NCBI RefSeq assembly: GCF_000003605.2
Contig: NW_003116452.1
Span: 459,017 to 523,016, forward strand
Direction: 5' to 3'
Origin: Saccoglossus kowalevskii
Taxonomy: Eukaryota > Hemichordata > Enteropneusta > Harrimaniidae
DNA: 64,000 nt
Position 1 is the first letter of the stretch. Every line of letters begins with the position of its first letter. This document shows, piece after piece, positions 36,207 through 51,000 of this stretch. The notes beneath the pieces were generated by a model that saw nothing but the letters and a program-made list of their open reading frames with translations, had not been told where the DNA came from and did no database searches. The position numbers and the translations under genes are program-made.

Positions 36207-36258
<52 letters not shown>
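36207..36258. repeat. (TA)26 microsatellite
   Basis: Fifty-two bases of uninterrupted TA. It is the longest pure dinucleotide run in the window, likely length-polymorphic. Confidence 0.98.
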
Positions 36259-36259
<1 letters not shown>

Positions 36260-39200
36260 GTGACTTCGCTAGTCAGTGCGTTGTGTATAGTGTAGGCTAC
36301 GAAACGCGTGCCTGTACAATGTACTTACGCAAATTCGAGTCAATGTGTTTTTTTCTACTTACCCGCTATTCATTGTTGTTGTCCTAAGTTTCCTGTGACA
36401 CGATCATTTCCAGTTCAACCAAAACGTGTTATTCGCGGGAGTGAATTATGACACAAACAAATAAAATAACCAATCCCATTATAAATACAGTGAACATTCA
36501 TTTTTGTGAAAAATGTTAAATTGAGTGTCTTGCAGTGTATGTCGACCTCAGAAGATGTTATCAGGTATCATATGTCCATCATCAGTGCTCCAGCCAAACA
36601 GTGTTTCAAATCATTGATTACTCAAATAAAAATAACTAAGAATTCTGATGCATATGGACAAAAACAAATTGTGATTCGACTATTCCTTTGGACATGTCTT
36701 CGTGGATTTGACATCTAGTTTACTGTCGGGCGACTTGTCTGACCTTTTCACCTCTAGTTAATCTCAGTTTACTTCTAGTAGACGAGCTGCCTATTTGATC
36801 GAATTAAGCTCTAAGTGCTCTTATTTGACCTCAAGTTATTTTTGTTGATGAATAGCCATCCACATGTCCTTGTTTTTTTAAAGATTACTTAATCTGCTTC
36901 TTAAAAAAATAATAATCTGAGTTGAAACTATGAAAATGAAAGAGAAAGAACGGCTTCAAATAAAGAATGCAACCTTGATCACGAGGGAATACTGACACGT
37001 CATTTTCTCTACAACTATATTTCACAGTCAGACAAATCAACGGATAAAACCATGACGCAGAGTGAAGTGAAATATCTACAGTTACACTTCGTAAAAAAAT
37101 CACAGTTACAAAGCAGTTTTTTTTAATAAACATTCAAGGAAAAACTGTTTGTTGTCGGTATTTAGCTAAGATAATAGCTGTAGATTATTACCCAAGTGCT
37201 CGAATCGTATTATGTTGTTCTGCTCTAACGGTATCTTCGATTGGTTCAGGTGCAATGTAGAAACCACTGATACGTGTAGAGTGGAGAGTAGACAGTACTT
37301 CTCTTCATGATGGGTCAGGAACAGTGAACTTTAACGAGGTTATATACACTGATTACCTAGGGACGCTTATGCTTTCACGTGGATTTTGGCAAATTATAGG
37401 TTTGTTAGTGGCTTTATCGGCCATGTATCAAACACTAGAGCGACATATATCTAAAACAACAAAATAATTGAATACAGTGTTGTGAACTCACAAATACCTT
37501 TCATGTCTCTTTTCACAGATTCTCAGAGATTGAAATTGATAATAAAGCTTATTTTATAGATATTATTGGGGTTTCTAGAGTAATGATCTGTGAAACAAAG
37601 CACCCTAGTTTTGTATAGAACTACCCTACACCACTTAATGAAGAACACTTAATTTACGTATAATATAATAACATTATAATCTTTTTCACGTGACAATTGT
37701 TACTATTTCCTTTTTTCAGCAGAGCTAAAACAAAACAAAACAACACTATGGATGTTGTTTATTTGGTAGCCACGTGATGTAATTCACGTTGACATCAATA
37801 TACATGTGTTTACTGCTTCTGAATAGCACAATTTTTAACCTTTTTTGTTTTACAACGAAACTCTACCAAATCATTAAGATAATTGTGAACAAGTAAGACA
37901 CTTAGACCCTGCAACACAAACCCTGCAACACAAAAACTGGAGGTAACAAACATCTCAGTCATATTGCATGGTATATTGCTCGCAAAGTAAATAAGAAATC
38001 GTATATCACATGGATGACGTCACTGAAACTACTGTGCAAGGATACTTTGTATAACAAATCGTCGTTCATTTCACTGGTGCTACCCCGGCCGTTGTTGCTT
38101 TCAAGGTTTTGGAGAAATTGTATAAACAGGGAACGTGTCAGAATGGATATTAAATATGACACCCTAGTTTGATGTTTAGAGTGATTCACACTACTGAAAC
38201 ATGGTTATAAAAAGTGTATCCGTGGCTGAAAGTAACAGTTACTGTGTATTTCGCAGTTTTTTTCAGCAAACAATGTATGTATGTAAGTTGAGAAATGTTT
38301 AATACATAAAATAAAATATTGTATACTTCTTAATACTGTTGTTACTTTGTGGGAGAGTGGGTGTGAGATATGTATGATAGCATGGTGGATGTCTGTTCGA
38401 TATGATACAATAAATAACACAAGGTCATTCGTGCAATATCACGAATTGTTGTCTGCCCTCGGGCTGTTGGACATGACCATACTAATATTGATTGTACCAG
38501 AGCCGAAGGTCATGACCGCTATCCCTTGGACAGGTAACAAATCGTGACAATGCCTCATAAATATGTTTTGTTATTTAATTATAATATCTGATCTAAGCAA
38601 TACAGTGCATTCATTGGAAAGTTACGACACATGATAAAAAAATAATAAACAGAATGTCAATATGTAAAGCCACCAAGGATTAAGACGGATGGGGAATTAG
38701 TCTCTTATTTTCTGTACCAAGAAAGGTGAGATGTTTCAACATGCACTAAAAACTACCTTGTTGTGAGACATTGACAGAGGTTGTATGACTTAAAGGGAAG
38801 GGCAGTTGTCAGACAGCACTTCAGGGTATTCTGGTTTTACTGTCCAAGAAGTGTTCATTGTATGTATGATTAATGACCTCAAGTTAAAGAATTCGTATTC
38901 AATCAATTTTATGAACAGATGAACAAATATATATGTCAACTGTCTGATTATGTTCAGTAATCAATGAGTCAATGAGCAATTTATTGTAATGTTCTTGAAT
39001 TATTTAAATCGTGTATGTTCAAGCATATGATTATAATGAAGTACCCAAACATGATATGTATTCTTCAATATGAATATAAACTCTGTCATAGCATCTAACT
39101 TACATATCGAATATTTATTTGCGCAATTTCCTCAAAACCAACATGATATTTCAGAGTGTGTATTAAAATAAAAAGTAGGAATACCCAATTGTAAATTTGT

Positions 39201-41254
39201 TAACAAATGTTGTATTAAGGAATTCAAAAAACAAACGAATGACAACAATCGACAAAAGTATCTACAATACCAATACTAGTAACAAAGACACAACATTGAG
39301 AAATGAATAAATGAAAAATACACGGAACCCATGTTATACATGGAAAAATGTCAGATAATTCAATACAAGTGAGTACATTCTTTTCTACATATGACATGAA
39401 TCATACCGATTTTTGTGTAAAATCTGAGGTCTACATGAAACTGTCTTAGTTTATAAAAAAAAACAGACAACTATTCGTTTTGCAAAAGCAAATAATTTAT
39501 AAAAAAATTTATATTTCTGGAAATTTAATTTTGTGTTATGTCATACCGAATGTGGTAACAAACATACAGATACAATCTGGACAATATGTATGTATATATG
39601 AGTATATGTATTTTCACAAAACACGTGCACTATGAGCCTTATGCACCAAGTAACATGGAAACAATCAATCTTATTATTGGATTATGGCATATTTGATATA
39701 TATAATGTTGTTTGGCATATTCGCGTGACAGATTAATGTAATATAAAGCAAAAAAAATCCCATATTACATTTACATTAGTAGATTTAGAGATATGGTTTT
39801 CAAGATTCAGGCAATTACTCAATTTATCAAGCGCAATATCGACTTAATAATCTGTGGTGAACACGTTATCTGTATCATTATGTTTTATTTATGTGATTTA
39901 TACGTGTAATGTGTAATATGTAATTACAGTGTGTTAAGATGTGACATAGTTTGTCGTTTATGATTATTAGCTACATAATGCGGATACCGATTATGTAATA
40001 TGCTAATTTTATATTTATCATCAACTTATAATTGTGTGCCTGTGTCTGAATGTTCACGTACACATTTTGGTATATCGTTTCTGTGTTTTGATTCTCTTAT
40101 ATATATTTTGATATTTGCCTGTAATTATTACTTGAATATGTGATAACGGGGTAATTTGACATTCCAGTCACTTGATATATGTGACTAATATACATTGATT
40201 GGTTTTACTGTAGAAAAAATCGCGCTTATTCGGTCTGATCTCTTGAAAAACAAATACTTGGGATTATTTGCAAATGCAGCACGCCATACAATAGATCGAT
40301 TATATCAACGTTAACGCGGTCCCTTTGATAATCTGGTTATTGTCAATGACGCCCAACCGCATTTTTCAATCATAATGGTTTGAAAGGGCATAGACACATA
40401 CGAATGGTCTACTCTAACCTTTGATCGATATCACAAACACCTTTGTGTCAATTACTTTTATAGCTTTTATGCACAATTGAAAGATCTTATTAGACAATTG
40501 CTTTTTGTATATCCTCAATTGGTGTAGCGTAATGTTTATGTTTTTCTGCTATTCGGTTCTCTGTGTGTTGTATTAGCTGACGTATTATTAGCAATACATC
40601 TTGTTCATAGAGCTGGCTTATAAGATTTACGTCATTATCCGAAAAGCGTGAGTGCTAGACTTTTTTCAGAAATTATGTGATCAGATAAAATTTTATGAAA
40701 ATCAACGCATTTACGGTCGCTTGGTTCATCTAAAGTTGTAGAATATAACAATAAAAAATAAAAGTTTATACATTCGGGCAGTAAAATCTCTCGGATGCGT
40801 AAATTTATAAAAAAATGCTGAAGACTTTCTGTTCATTTCTACTGTCTCTACAATCATTGAAAAGAGTGAAGAAATGCTATAAGTGTCCACCGAGTAGTAT
40901 TCTTTGATTGACTGGGTTTGCGCTAATATTGAATTGCTTGAAATGGCCGAGATTTACAACGGGCAAAAACCTACAATAGTTGTGGTAATACAGTGACGGA
41001 TCCAGCAAAATATATTTTAATGATATACGGAGCGTAAATCGCAGGGAAGCTATGCGTAATCCAGATAATACGAATCGCCATGCGTTTAAGTTATTGATTC
41101 AAGCACACATTGGTGTGCAGAACACGATTAATAACTAGTTATTACTTTTAGTCGCATGATTATCGAATTATTCGGTTTTAATAATTGAATATTGACATCC
41201 TTCGGGATTTATGGAAAGCTATACACATGTCTGCGAGTACATTTCTCTAAGTTT
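36259..41254. other. Non-coding stretch, no gene recognised
   Basis: AT-rich with short ORFs only. A perfect 14-base tandem duplication (CCCTGCAACACAAA) lies at 37907-37934. No other structure stood out. Confidence 0.5.
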
Positions 41255-41405
41255 TTCTGGTGTGACGCCGTCCTCCCAGTCCAATTAACACTGCAGTGAA
41301 CTTGAAGTTTGCTGGCTGACTCGACTTCGTTATATGACCTACGCTTTTGTAGTAGGTACTCGATAGTATCCTTATTCACCCGTATACATTGTTGCCAGTG
41401 AAGTA
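41255..41405. repeat. Interspersed repeat family 2, copy Y
   Basis: Partner of 36025-36175. The minus-strand ORF 41209-41421 lies over it but is not preserved in copy X, so I treat it as non-coding. A tRNA-like segment begins about 45 bases downstream. Confidence 0.5.
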
Positions 41406-41449
41406 CAATTTCTAATTCCATCCGGTCACTGTGGGGGCATTTTCAGGAA

Positions 41450-41526
41450 GTATGATTGAATGGTTAGTACGTTCGCCTTAAATGGCTAGGTGCTATGACG
41501 TATGCTCGAGTTTGAATTTCCTGTTG
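41450..41526 (+). repeat. tRNA-like relic (possible SINE head or tRNA pseudogene)
   Basis: GAATGGTTAGTACGTTCGCCTTA resembles a tRNA D-arm/A-box running into an anticodon stem. About 40 bases on, GAGTTTGAATTTCC resembles a degenerate B-box (consensus GGTTCGANTCC), at the spacing of a tRNA gene. The anticodon stem can only partly pair (CCT with AGG), and no clean cloverleaf forms. It is not a functional tRNA. Confidence 0.35.
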
Positions 41527-42818
41527 CAAGTTGTTATGTGAACGTTCTTTTGCTTTTAAATATTTACATAGAATGCAGAGTTAAAGGCCGTGAAGTCTCT
41601 CCGGTGTTTGCAGGGTATGGAAGTTATTTTCAAGATTGATGCTGTGATATATATCCTGCGGGTGTAATTTCCCGAGCAAAGCTTTGAAAATGCAGCATGG
41701 ATACAGCGCATTAGGAATGAAAGCGTCCCACAAACGTCCAAGCGAGTTCATTACGCTCTGTTGTTAAAACACATGTTCCAAGGCCGTTAGTCGCCAATAA
41801 ACAGCCGTAACCATTTTATAAAGATTTGCATTGGTGCGCGCATGAGCAGTCACCAAGTAAATTGAATATCAATTTTGGAATTCAGTTAGGTGATATTCGA
41901 TTACGCAATTTATCATTCTCAATTAGTGATACAAAATGTAATCTTGTTGGTTTTTATGACCATGCTATTATTATTTACAGACTGAAGATGAGACGTTATT
42001 CCTAATATTTGATGGTTGTTCGTTGATCTCGATCTCATCAATAATAATAATAATAATAATAACCAATCGGCCCGTTAGACAGATATAAATGTTAAAGTGC
42101 AATGTAAAGCTTTTGAATTGAATGAAATAGATGACGAGGATTGATAAAGAATAATGGATTCGATAAGAATTTGATATCAATTGGGTAAATCCAAATCTAG
42201 TGACAATAATTCTATGGAAATGATTTACTACCTTTCCGTTATTCCGTTCAGAGGAATCGGATATTCGCGACAACACTACCACTACGTCTATTCATTGCTA
42301 CTACCAGGGCAAAATATTAGGAATGGTTATCAGATTTTAAAGATGGTAATAATTGTGCAGTTATGCATTTGATTTGACATGTTTTTTGCGTGGAAGCTTT
42401 TTTTTTAAACTTTTTTCGTGAAAATACTTTACAAGTGTTCCAATGATACATTCCTCCCAATATGTGTTTTTCAGAGGAACAAATCGTGGCTAAAGAATGT
42501 GTTTAGAGAGTAAACACGTATAACACTGGTGGGTATGATAAAACAGTTACTAGTAATAGTAAACCTTTATTATAACATGTATTCGTTTGGTGCGATCATA
42601 CACACAAAATGTCTAACGTGAAAATAACACGCTCAAGACAATCCAAAACTCTATCGTATTTCAAATACAACGAAATGTATTTTAATATTACAATTAAAAA
42701 AGGAATGTGTCTAATTTCAAAAAAATAATAAAAAAACATTTTGATTTACAGTGTTACCTCATTTGTGTTCGAACACAATTTTTCCATGATTTCGAGAAAT
42801 GTACAAGGTTAACGCTAC
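41527..42818. other. Non-coding stretch with an (AAT)n microsatellite
   Basis: (AAT)7 plus AA lies at 42040-42062. The remainder has short unrecognised ORFs. Confidence 0.55.
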
Positions 42819-42924
42819 AGTCGTCGCGCAGCGCATGTGTGCATTTCATGTAAATAAAAACAATAATGTCTGTTGTAAATGTCGCTATTGGTACCCTATC
42901 GAACACTGCGTGGCGCAGTGACGA
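42819..42924. repeat. Short MITE-like repeat family 3, copy A
   Basis: Colinear with 47951-48058. Shared blocks in order are GTCGTCGYGCAGCGCRTGT, ATTTCRTGTAAATAAA, ACAAT, GTTGTA, GTCGCTAT, CCYATC, GAACA/CAAACA and GCGYGGCGC followed by GACGA. The ends are roughly inverted (GTCGTCG...CGACGAC in copy B), which suggests a hairpin-ended non-autonomous element of about 110 bp. Confidence 0.65.
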
Positions 42925-45900
42925 GAAAGAAATTAATTGTAATATAAAACGCCGCATCTATAATCTGCCTTCGTTTCAAGGGAAATGATAAGACATGAGC
43001 TATCCTTCTGGTTAACGAACACAAGTTATGTATTTCTAGTGTATTAAGCTCCTGGAGGAATGAATCATTAAAATTTCAGTAAAAATAATTCTGGCTGTGT
43101 TTTACATTCTATCAGTGTAAATATACTTTACACAAAAACAAAGTATTTTACAGAAATTTGAATAATTGTGTTATTATTAAAATCACGTTAGCTGAGAATT
43201 TAGGTCACTAACACAAAACACTGAACAACTATACAATAGTTGTCAAATCAGTAAGAGAAATGGTTTTATATATATAACTTGTGTTTTTATGGTATTTTGA
43301 AAAAGAGCGATAGCATCTTGCCTTACATATAAATCAATAATATTGTTCTCACACATGAGTAAAATGCTAAACATTTTGGCCACTAGTCGGCCGTATTTCA
43401 TATTTAGTTATTTTGATCGTTTCAAAGGGACCATAACAACACTAGAAGAGTGTATTGAATGTCATAGCTGAGAACTGTTTATAGAAGAAACATATCTCAT
43501 GCGGATGAAGAAACATAAACTTATTTTTTTTTTAAATATTAGTGAAAGATGAAGACACAGAGGAATGCTACAACATTCATCCACCCACTGCAACTGATAA
43601 CACACAGTACAATTTCCTGTGCGACGATGCTGAAAGTGATCTAATACTTCAGTAAAGCAGGAATTGCCATGAACTAATAACTAATAACTGATAACTAATT
43701 GAATGATTCCTTTGAATTCTTGAAAGACCTCAGAACGGTTTAAGTTGCCTTGTAAAATTGGAGGGGAGACGGCGGAGAGGGTATCATATTAGTGACCCTG
43801 TTATATTATTAGTGAGTTCAGAACAAATTAATACCACATGAGTTTAATGTATGTCATATACAAACTGAAATCGTACCGAAACGTATGAATCATTAAATCC
43901 TTTTCGCGGTAACATTCACATCGTACCAATGTCTACGTAACGTACTCTATCTAGCTTTCAATGTGTTTATCCCATTTGAAAATATGTCCCTATTCATGAG
44001 CATATGTTTCCAACGCGTGTTTTCACTTTTTTGCGTCGCAAAATTACCTTCGTTATACACAATAATATATGTCATTGAAAGTTCTCATTCTCAGTGTATT
44101 GACCTATTTTAGCACAATAAAGTATACAAGCGGATAGGCGATACCTTGTACATTTGAATATAAGCTTTATATGTTATCAGTACATATTGTTCATGTAATA
44201 ATAAAAGAATGATCCACATACGAACTATCCAATGGAAACGTATAGTTGGGTTCAAAAATAGAAATCGGTTTGTCAAATACAGACTAATGTCAAGACCGCA
44301 GAATAGTCTGCGGAAATAAATATTTTCTGTTCAATCGTATGTCACAGGCTTTACGTATTGTAAGGTTAATCAGAAAATGATAGTTTTAAGCATCATACAC
44401 ATAATAGTAATTAAAATCACTTATGTACCGAGCTAGTGTATTGAAAGCATTCCAACTCTCATTGAAAGTTTATCGCGTTTGTAAAATATGGAAGTATATC
44501 GTCATTCATACACACAATTAAATTAGAAAAATATATCATTTATATATCAATATCCGTATTCATTTTTAATATCTTTAGGCATCGCCCACTTCCATGTCTT
44601 CATTTCTGTTTAGAATTACAATACAATACAATATACCTAATTTACATACGAAGTTACCAGTTCACCACATCTGACACACTCCAAAAAAGCGGAGGAAATT
44701 GCTCAGTCAGACAGAGTACAATTTACTTCAAGAAAGTACTTGCAACCTTTTCCGGGAATACAGCGAGACGCTTTGTTTTTCTTGCAGATAATGTCCTGAT
44801 TGGATGTTTGCAATTGTGTCATTTGAACGAGACTTACTATGGGAGTCAGTCACATGAATATGCAGTTTTTACAATTCAATAAAGAGACAAACAACATTGA
44901 AATAAACAAAACAAAAAGTACGCATGAAAGCTAAGATAGGTCAGATTGCATGCGTGTATGTCAATTTCTAGCTATATTATCACTTTTCATATGAAATGCA
45001 TCACTCACAGAACAAGCTAACACCAAGTCCACAGAGAAATCATGATATTGAGTACGAGTAAGATTGACATAAAAACAAGGATCGATCGTATCATATTAAC
45101 AGTACAACACAAGTTCGACTCTATTAACTATACTAATCATCTTACCTATCGCTAATCGGTATTTTTTTCATGTCTTGAAAGAATATTGTATGGAATTATA
45201 TATAATGGAAAGAGTGCCTAATGTATGCAACCTTAAGTTTGTCAAATGTTTTGATGAAAAGCGAACGTGATGGTAAAAGCAGATAAATCGATATTTCGAA
45301 TAAAGAGAATCCACTGAGTACAGACAATAATTGTTTTTCAAAAGATTCGTGACTCGATGTAAATATCGATCATGCCAGCTGAATGAATTCATCATTTAAA
45401 AACTTGGAATATTGTAAACATTGACGACAGAAGCACTTTTATCTCTATGCAACGTATGAAGAGGGAAAGTGCAGTTGTCATATCGTATATATATATATAT
45501 ATAATATACCGCACGGGGAGCATGTGTGCAATTCATGTATTCTTAGCAGACTGAATGGGATAGAAGCATTGTTTAAAGTGCCACAAGCACCTGGATCACA
45601 CAGTTAATTCTCGGATCGCACCAGTATGTGTAATAGTTGGTGAAATACAGTAAACATGTAACAGCACAGACTCAATATTGGCACGGGTGTGATTTGCTTG
45701 GCGGTTACCACTGAAAACAGCTGTGTACGTCATATGCAGTGGAGGAGAAGAGAGAAGTTTATCTTCAACATTTAAAATAAAATTGGTCACAGCAGGTAGA
45801 ACATCTAACCTCTTAGTTCCACGCCTTGTACTTGTAAAAATAGCTGATTTTTTTTAATTTTTCAATTACAATTACATTTTTTGTACAAGTCTGTAATCAC

Positions 45901-47950
45901 AACTCGTTATTCCGTATTTGTTATAAGATGTAGATAACAACAGTTGTCTTGGCAATTATAAACATACGAGAACCTGCGTGGTTACCAATACTAACAAATG
46001 TATTACGGTTCGCACACTATCTTGCTTGAATCGAAATTAAATCTTATACTGCACTATACGCACTCTCTAATCTTGTGGATTAAAGTTAGTTAACTTGTCA
46101 GGTTATTATATGGCGGGGGAACTACAATAAAACAGTGAAATACAACATGCAGCAGTGTAACTGCGAAACGTGGAATCGTTTACCACTCTGCAAATTGAAG
46201 TCACTGTATAATTATACAAATTTTGTACAATATAAACTTGACTGACTAACCATGTTGTATTTACATTAATATTAACATATAATGATCGTTATTCTTCCTT
46301 ACTCATACTATATGTTAACATAAAAATCATCTCCGATTATCATGTATATTCAGTCACCGACGTATATCACATTTCCGAAGCTAATCAAATGTAACAGTAT
46401 ATGCACTAAGCAGCAATACTACACAATTTTTGTGCAGTAAGATTATTGCTCAGGACGAAATCCAAGACATGCTTTCAACTACGTAGAAGTGCAAAATTCT
46501 CACTGTCGTATAGTGCTGTAATATACATTAGCATCTGATATACCACGCTGAGATGAAATGCACAAAATTAACCAAATTTCCTACTATTTTCATTTTATGT
46601 AATAAACATATTCTCACAATACATTGATATGGAAACAAATTTGCTCTAATTAATTAATTATAAGCACATGTGTGTGGGGGCAGAACTAATGGTATAGTGT
46701 TGTCATGACCACCCCCAAACCTCAAATCAACGTATCTTAATTAATAGCCATTTTGATACGTTCGCTATTCACTTCAAATAGCTAAAGTTCATTTAAAACA
46801 TTGAAAGCGATAGCGATTGGGACATTGAAAGTGCAGTGAGCGACAATCTGATACACGCAGTAGTTCTAGTGTGATATACCATGTAATATCCACTTGGCGG
46901 GTAATATGCTTAAGAACAGTGTACTGCGATAAACAGACATATATTTTATTATCAAAAATATATAGTACAGTACTATTTATATTTATACTATTAAACTGTC
47001 AACAATTTGTATAATCAGTAGTTACAGAAATATGTCAGGAATGTTATAATTCCAGTCGTGTTATGACTTCCAATTAAGGACTACTTCCTAAATATGTCAC
47101 AGATAAACATATGACGATTTCTTGTTATAACACTCGACATCACTTCTTGACACAATAAATTGAAATAGATATATGTGTTTCTCTACTGATTTTATCTAGC
47201 GTGAATTGTTGGTTCCATATTGATATCAGTAAATGTCGATGCTAAATGTAAACCTGGATGCGAATCCTGTTCTCTGAATAATAAACATTACTCTTGTATT
47301 TCACAGACAAAATAGCCACTGATTTTATATATCGTTGCGGTACATGGGCTGAGTAATGACTAACCAGTTGAGTGGCAGTGTTGACAAGAGAATGTGGGTT
47401 ACAAATGTATATGAATAGACAGTAATCAGTTGGTGGTATTTACGATAATTCTGGATCGACAGACGTCATTTGTAAATGTATGCTTGTATATAATAAAGTA
47501 TATTCGACCTTGTATATTTCCTGGCAATTGAGTCATCAAATATTCGTCAATCAATCTGTACGTCACTCGTCTGAGAGTACACGGTCTACTCAATTTGGAA
47601 CTTAATATTGCCCCATTTTTGTTGCTGCTTATGTTCAAATATCAATAGCCACGAATTTAAAAACAAAACAGGACACTTGCTGTGCTGACGTTTATTGGTC
47701 CATTAATTGATAAATATTGAGTTATATTACATTACAAGTATAGCTATGTTTTCTATATGTCTTGTCATTTTCGAATATAACATCAACGTGATTATTATGT
47801 ATACGCTAATCCAAATTAGTAAATATAATAAATGTTAACGTTGAATGTTATGACTGTAATAACTACTAAGAGTTAGAATTAGGCAATACATCTACTGCCT
47901 GCTTTTTGTCGAAACAGTCTCGCTGTAGTTGTCAAGATTTAAAACACGGT
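42925..47950. other. Non-coding stretch, no gene recognised
   Basis: AT-rich. A short (TA) run lies at 45486-45503, and a degenerate TAACTAA-type tandem run near 43673-43700. No domain-bearing ORF was found. Confidence 0.5.
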
Positions 47951-48058
47951 GGTCGTCGTGCAGCGCGTGTTCGAATTTCGTGTAAATAAACAATGTATTT
48001 CACGCGCGTTGTATGCGTCGCTATGAGTCCCATATCAAACAGGACGCGGCGCGACGAC
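47951..48058. repeat. Short MITE-like repeat family 3, copy B
   Basis: Partner of 42819-42924 in the same orientation, with better preserved inverted ends: GTCGTCGTGCAGCGCG at the left and CGCGGCGCGACGAC at the right. It contains an internal CACGCGCG stretch and is far richer in CG than its flanks. Confidence 0.65.
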
Positions 48059-51000
48059 TGCCGCCCTTTAAGCGCTATGTTATGCAGGTGTCACCAGATT
48101 GTGAAAAGGTAGTATTTTTGTCATTGAAATAATCTTACCATTCAACATATTACTACTGCAGCATAGTTACTATAATTTGCGCATGCACACCTCCCAAAAC
48201 TCTCAAAACATTGTGTGTGACCAAGTCTTACAGAAAACATACCACATACTTTCTATTTTGTTCGTGTACCTTTACTTCACGGACTTCGATTTAAACGGAT
48301 GTGCTGCATATTTTTTTTACGTTTCCAGTATTACTACAGTTACAGTTTAACATGTGTGGCAGATGGACTGGTATAGTAGAAATAACATATCCAACCATTG
48401 GTCTATTAACAAAAGGCGTACAAGCAAATGTAAGAACATAACAACTTACGTGTACATAACATTACATAGCCACCTCCGTAAGAGAAAGAAATACGTGTGT
48501 TGCCAGGGGTTTCAACATGTTCAGCACATCCTTCTCCACACATAACACCCGTCATGCATCATTCTGAGTCATAAGAAGATGTCTACATAAGGGGAAAGTT
48601 ACGTTGATGCCGTTTAAAATTATTTTTGTAACAGTGATAATTAATTCGACCACAAGTTCCTTGTATTTATGTTATTTATATTATTTTAATAACAGAAACT
48701 AAAATTTTTAGATTGTGCTGTATATTTGTGTCGTGTTGTGTCGCTGTTACATTACTCCTGAATTACGCTGAATCTAGCAATATAATATGGAATTCTATAC
48801 TGAGTGACGTTACGCCAAATTACATACATAATTCTGCATTATGGTCCAAAATTAGATATACAAAATTATCTGCTAGTATAATCTAAAAAGTCTTGATCTT
48901 AAAGCCGGTGATATAATAGTGCAAAGTTGAATATAATCATATATGAACATGTAACCAGAGGCTTATGTGAAATTGCAATAAGGTAAGTGTACCTATCTAC
49001 CTATAAAATCTATATTTTCTTATTTTATGAATTCCTGTTTTCGTTGAACATGATTAGAAATGCTTGAAAATAAGCGTACAACATCTTTATTATTTTTATG
49101 AAACTTTTAACAAAAAAGGTATCTAAACAATGTAGTGTTTTGCAGTCAACATGTTCATTTTATACCACTAGAAAAAACAAACATAATATTGCTTCTATTC
49201 GAACACTTTTAAGCATGATTATAATTTAGTATTTTTAATCACATATATATATGTATGTGTGTGTGACATATTTAGTAATTGACTTTAGTTAATTGACTTA
49301 TTTTAATACGTGCAACTGATCTACTAACATATATTCCATTCACGACTAATATATGCATGTATATATTGATTATAACTAATGTGACATCCACATTTGGTAT
49401 TCAGAATGTTGTATCTATCTGCCATATTCACTTTACCAATATGACCTTTGATTTACTCATTCAGCGTGGAAGATACTAATGACGGTTTTATAGATTTCAA
49501 GATCTAACTCTAATCTCTTAATAACTTCCTCGCTCACACACGACCCCGCGGATATTGTTTGATATTCCAATGTCGTGCATATCCGCACTAGAAGAAGGAG
49601 TAAGTCCACACCAACATTATCGCAAAGATAGTATTGTCGTCAGTGAAGTCAGCATAATCTTGACTAAGGTGTCTGATGATGTACTTAGAAGTAACAACTG
49701 TACATGACAGTTACACACAAGATAGTTATATTAGAGCGATCGTCGACTCAGTATTGACCCAACGTATTCATTGACCTGTATCCGACTCAGGAATCTGCCA
49801 ATTGCGTTGTCAAATCCGCTGCTACCGTGTTGTAAGTGTAAATTAAAATCGTGGAAACAAAACATTCTCTTGGGTGACTGAATAATACACTAAGCTAATG
49901 ATGGTGTAGCTTATGTTGACAACTTCTCGTGATTTATAAAAATGGCACAATGCATTGTTTAGGGGAATTGGTATGTCAGGATACATAAAATTGTTTTTTT
50001 TTCTTTTCATTTCCAAAGATAAAATGTCTTTCCAATCATATCATAATGCATTTATTCTGTTTTGTAGAATGACGTCTAACGGTGTCAAACATCGATATTA
50101 TGTTGTTTGCGTGCATGGAATACATAAACACGTCTTGTTTGTCAGTGGAAAAGAGAATGACGTACAGGAATTTGCAACAACAAAAAACTGTAAAACGAAT
50201 CTTACATGTATGTAATTGTTGTCTAAGTAACGGAACGTTTAATTTAAAATTAATGAGGTCAACAGCTCGTGCAACGTGATCCATTAGTAGTGTTAACATC
50301 GAAGATAAAAGTACTTTGCGACTGGAGTAGGTAGGCAGTGATAAATAGCGTGTTAATGGTGAACACATAACCTAATTAAGGACAGAATTACAAGCGTACA
50401 GTACATGTTGTAGTCTATTGATATTCCCAAGTCCAAGGTTAATAAAACATGTTTGTTAACTCAGATTACATGATTGTATTCCCGTGTCGCGAAATAGAAT
50501 TATCCAAATATTCTGCCTGACAAATTGTATGATAAATGGAGGTATTTGAACATTTGTATCAAATGTTGCCATGGAGTATTGATAAACCAGATAAAATAGA
50601 CCTTGGATGCAAATGACCTCAGTATTGATGGTGAGTGCAATGAGCCACACGGCATATTTTGGAACTTACATAGTATCCAAGTCACTCCGGTTATCGCACA
50701 CACTGTTCTAAATACTATAGTTGCATAAGCCAGGGGAACAGGGGCGCATTTACGAGAGGGAATGAAAAATTTCTCCGGGGTCGGTAGAGCGCAAAAGTAG
50801 GTCCCATGGTTCTCTTGCTCCAAACGAGGATCATGGCGGCTCTTTTAGTCTGAGATATGCATATGTGAGTATGACTGTCGGCAAAAAAAAAACACCACTT
50901 ATTTAATGCGTCGATGAATTTAATCAGATTTTGTTTTCATCAAAAGGGTAATCTTGTATTATTTTTCCTCATTATGCCAATCATCCATAATTCTTTTTGC

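Noticed and set aside
50500-50823. 107-codon minus-strand ORF with a hydrophobic stretch
   Set aside because: Considered as a membrane-protein exon, but no family motif, splice signal pair or start context supports it.
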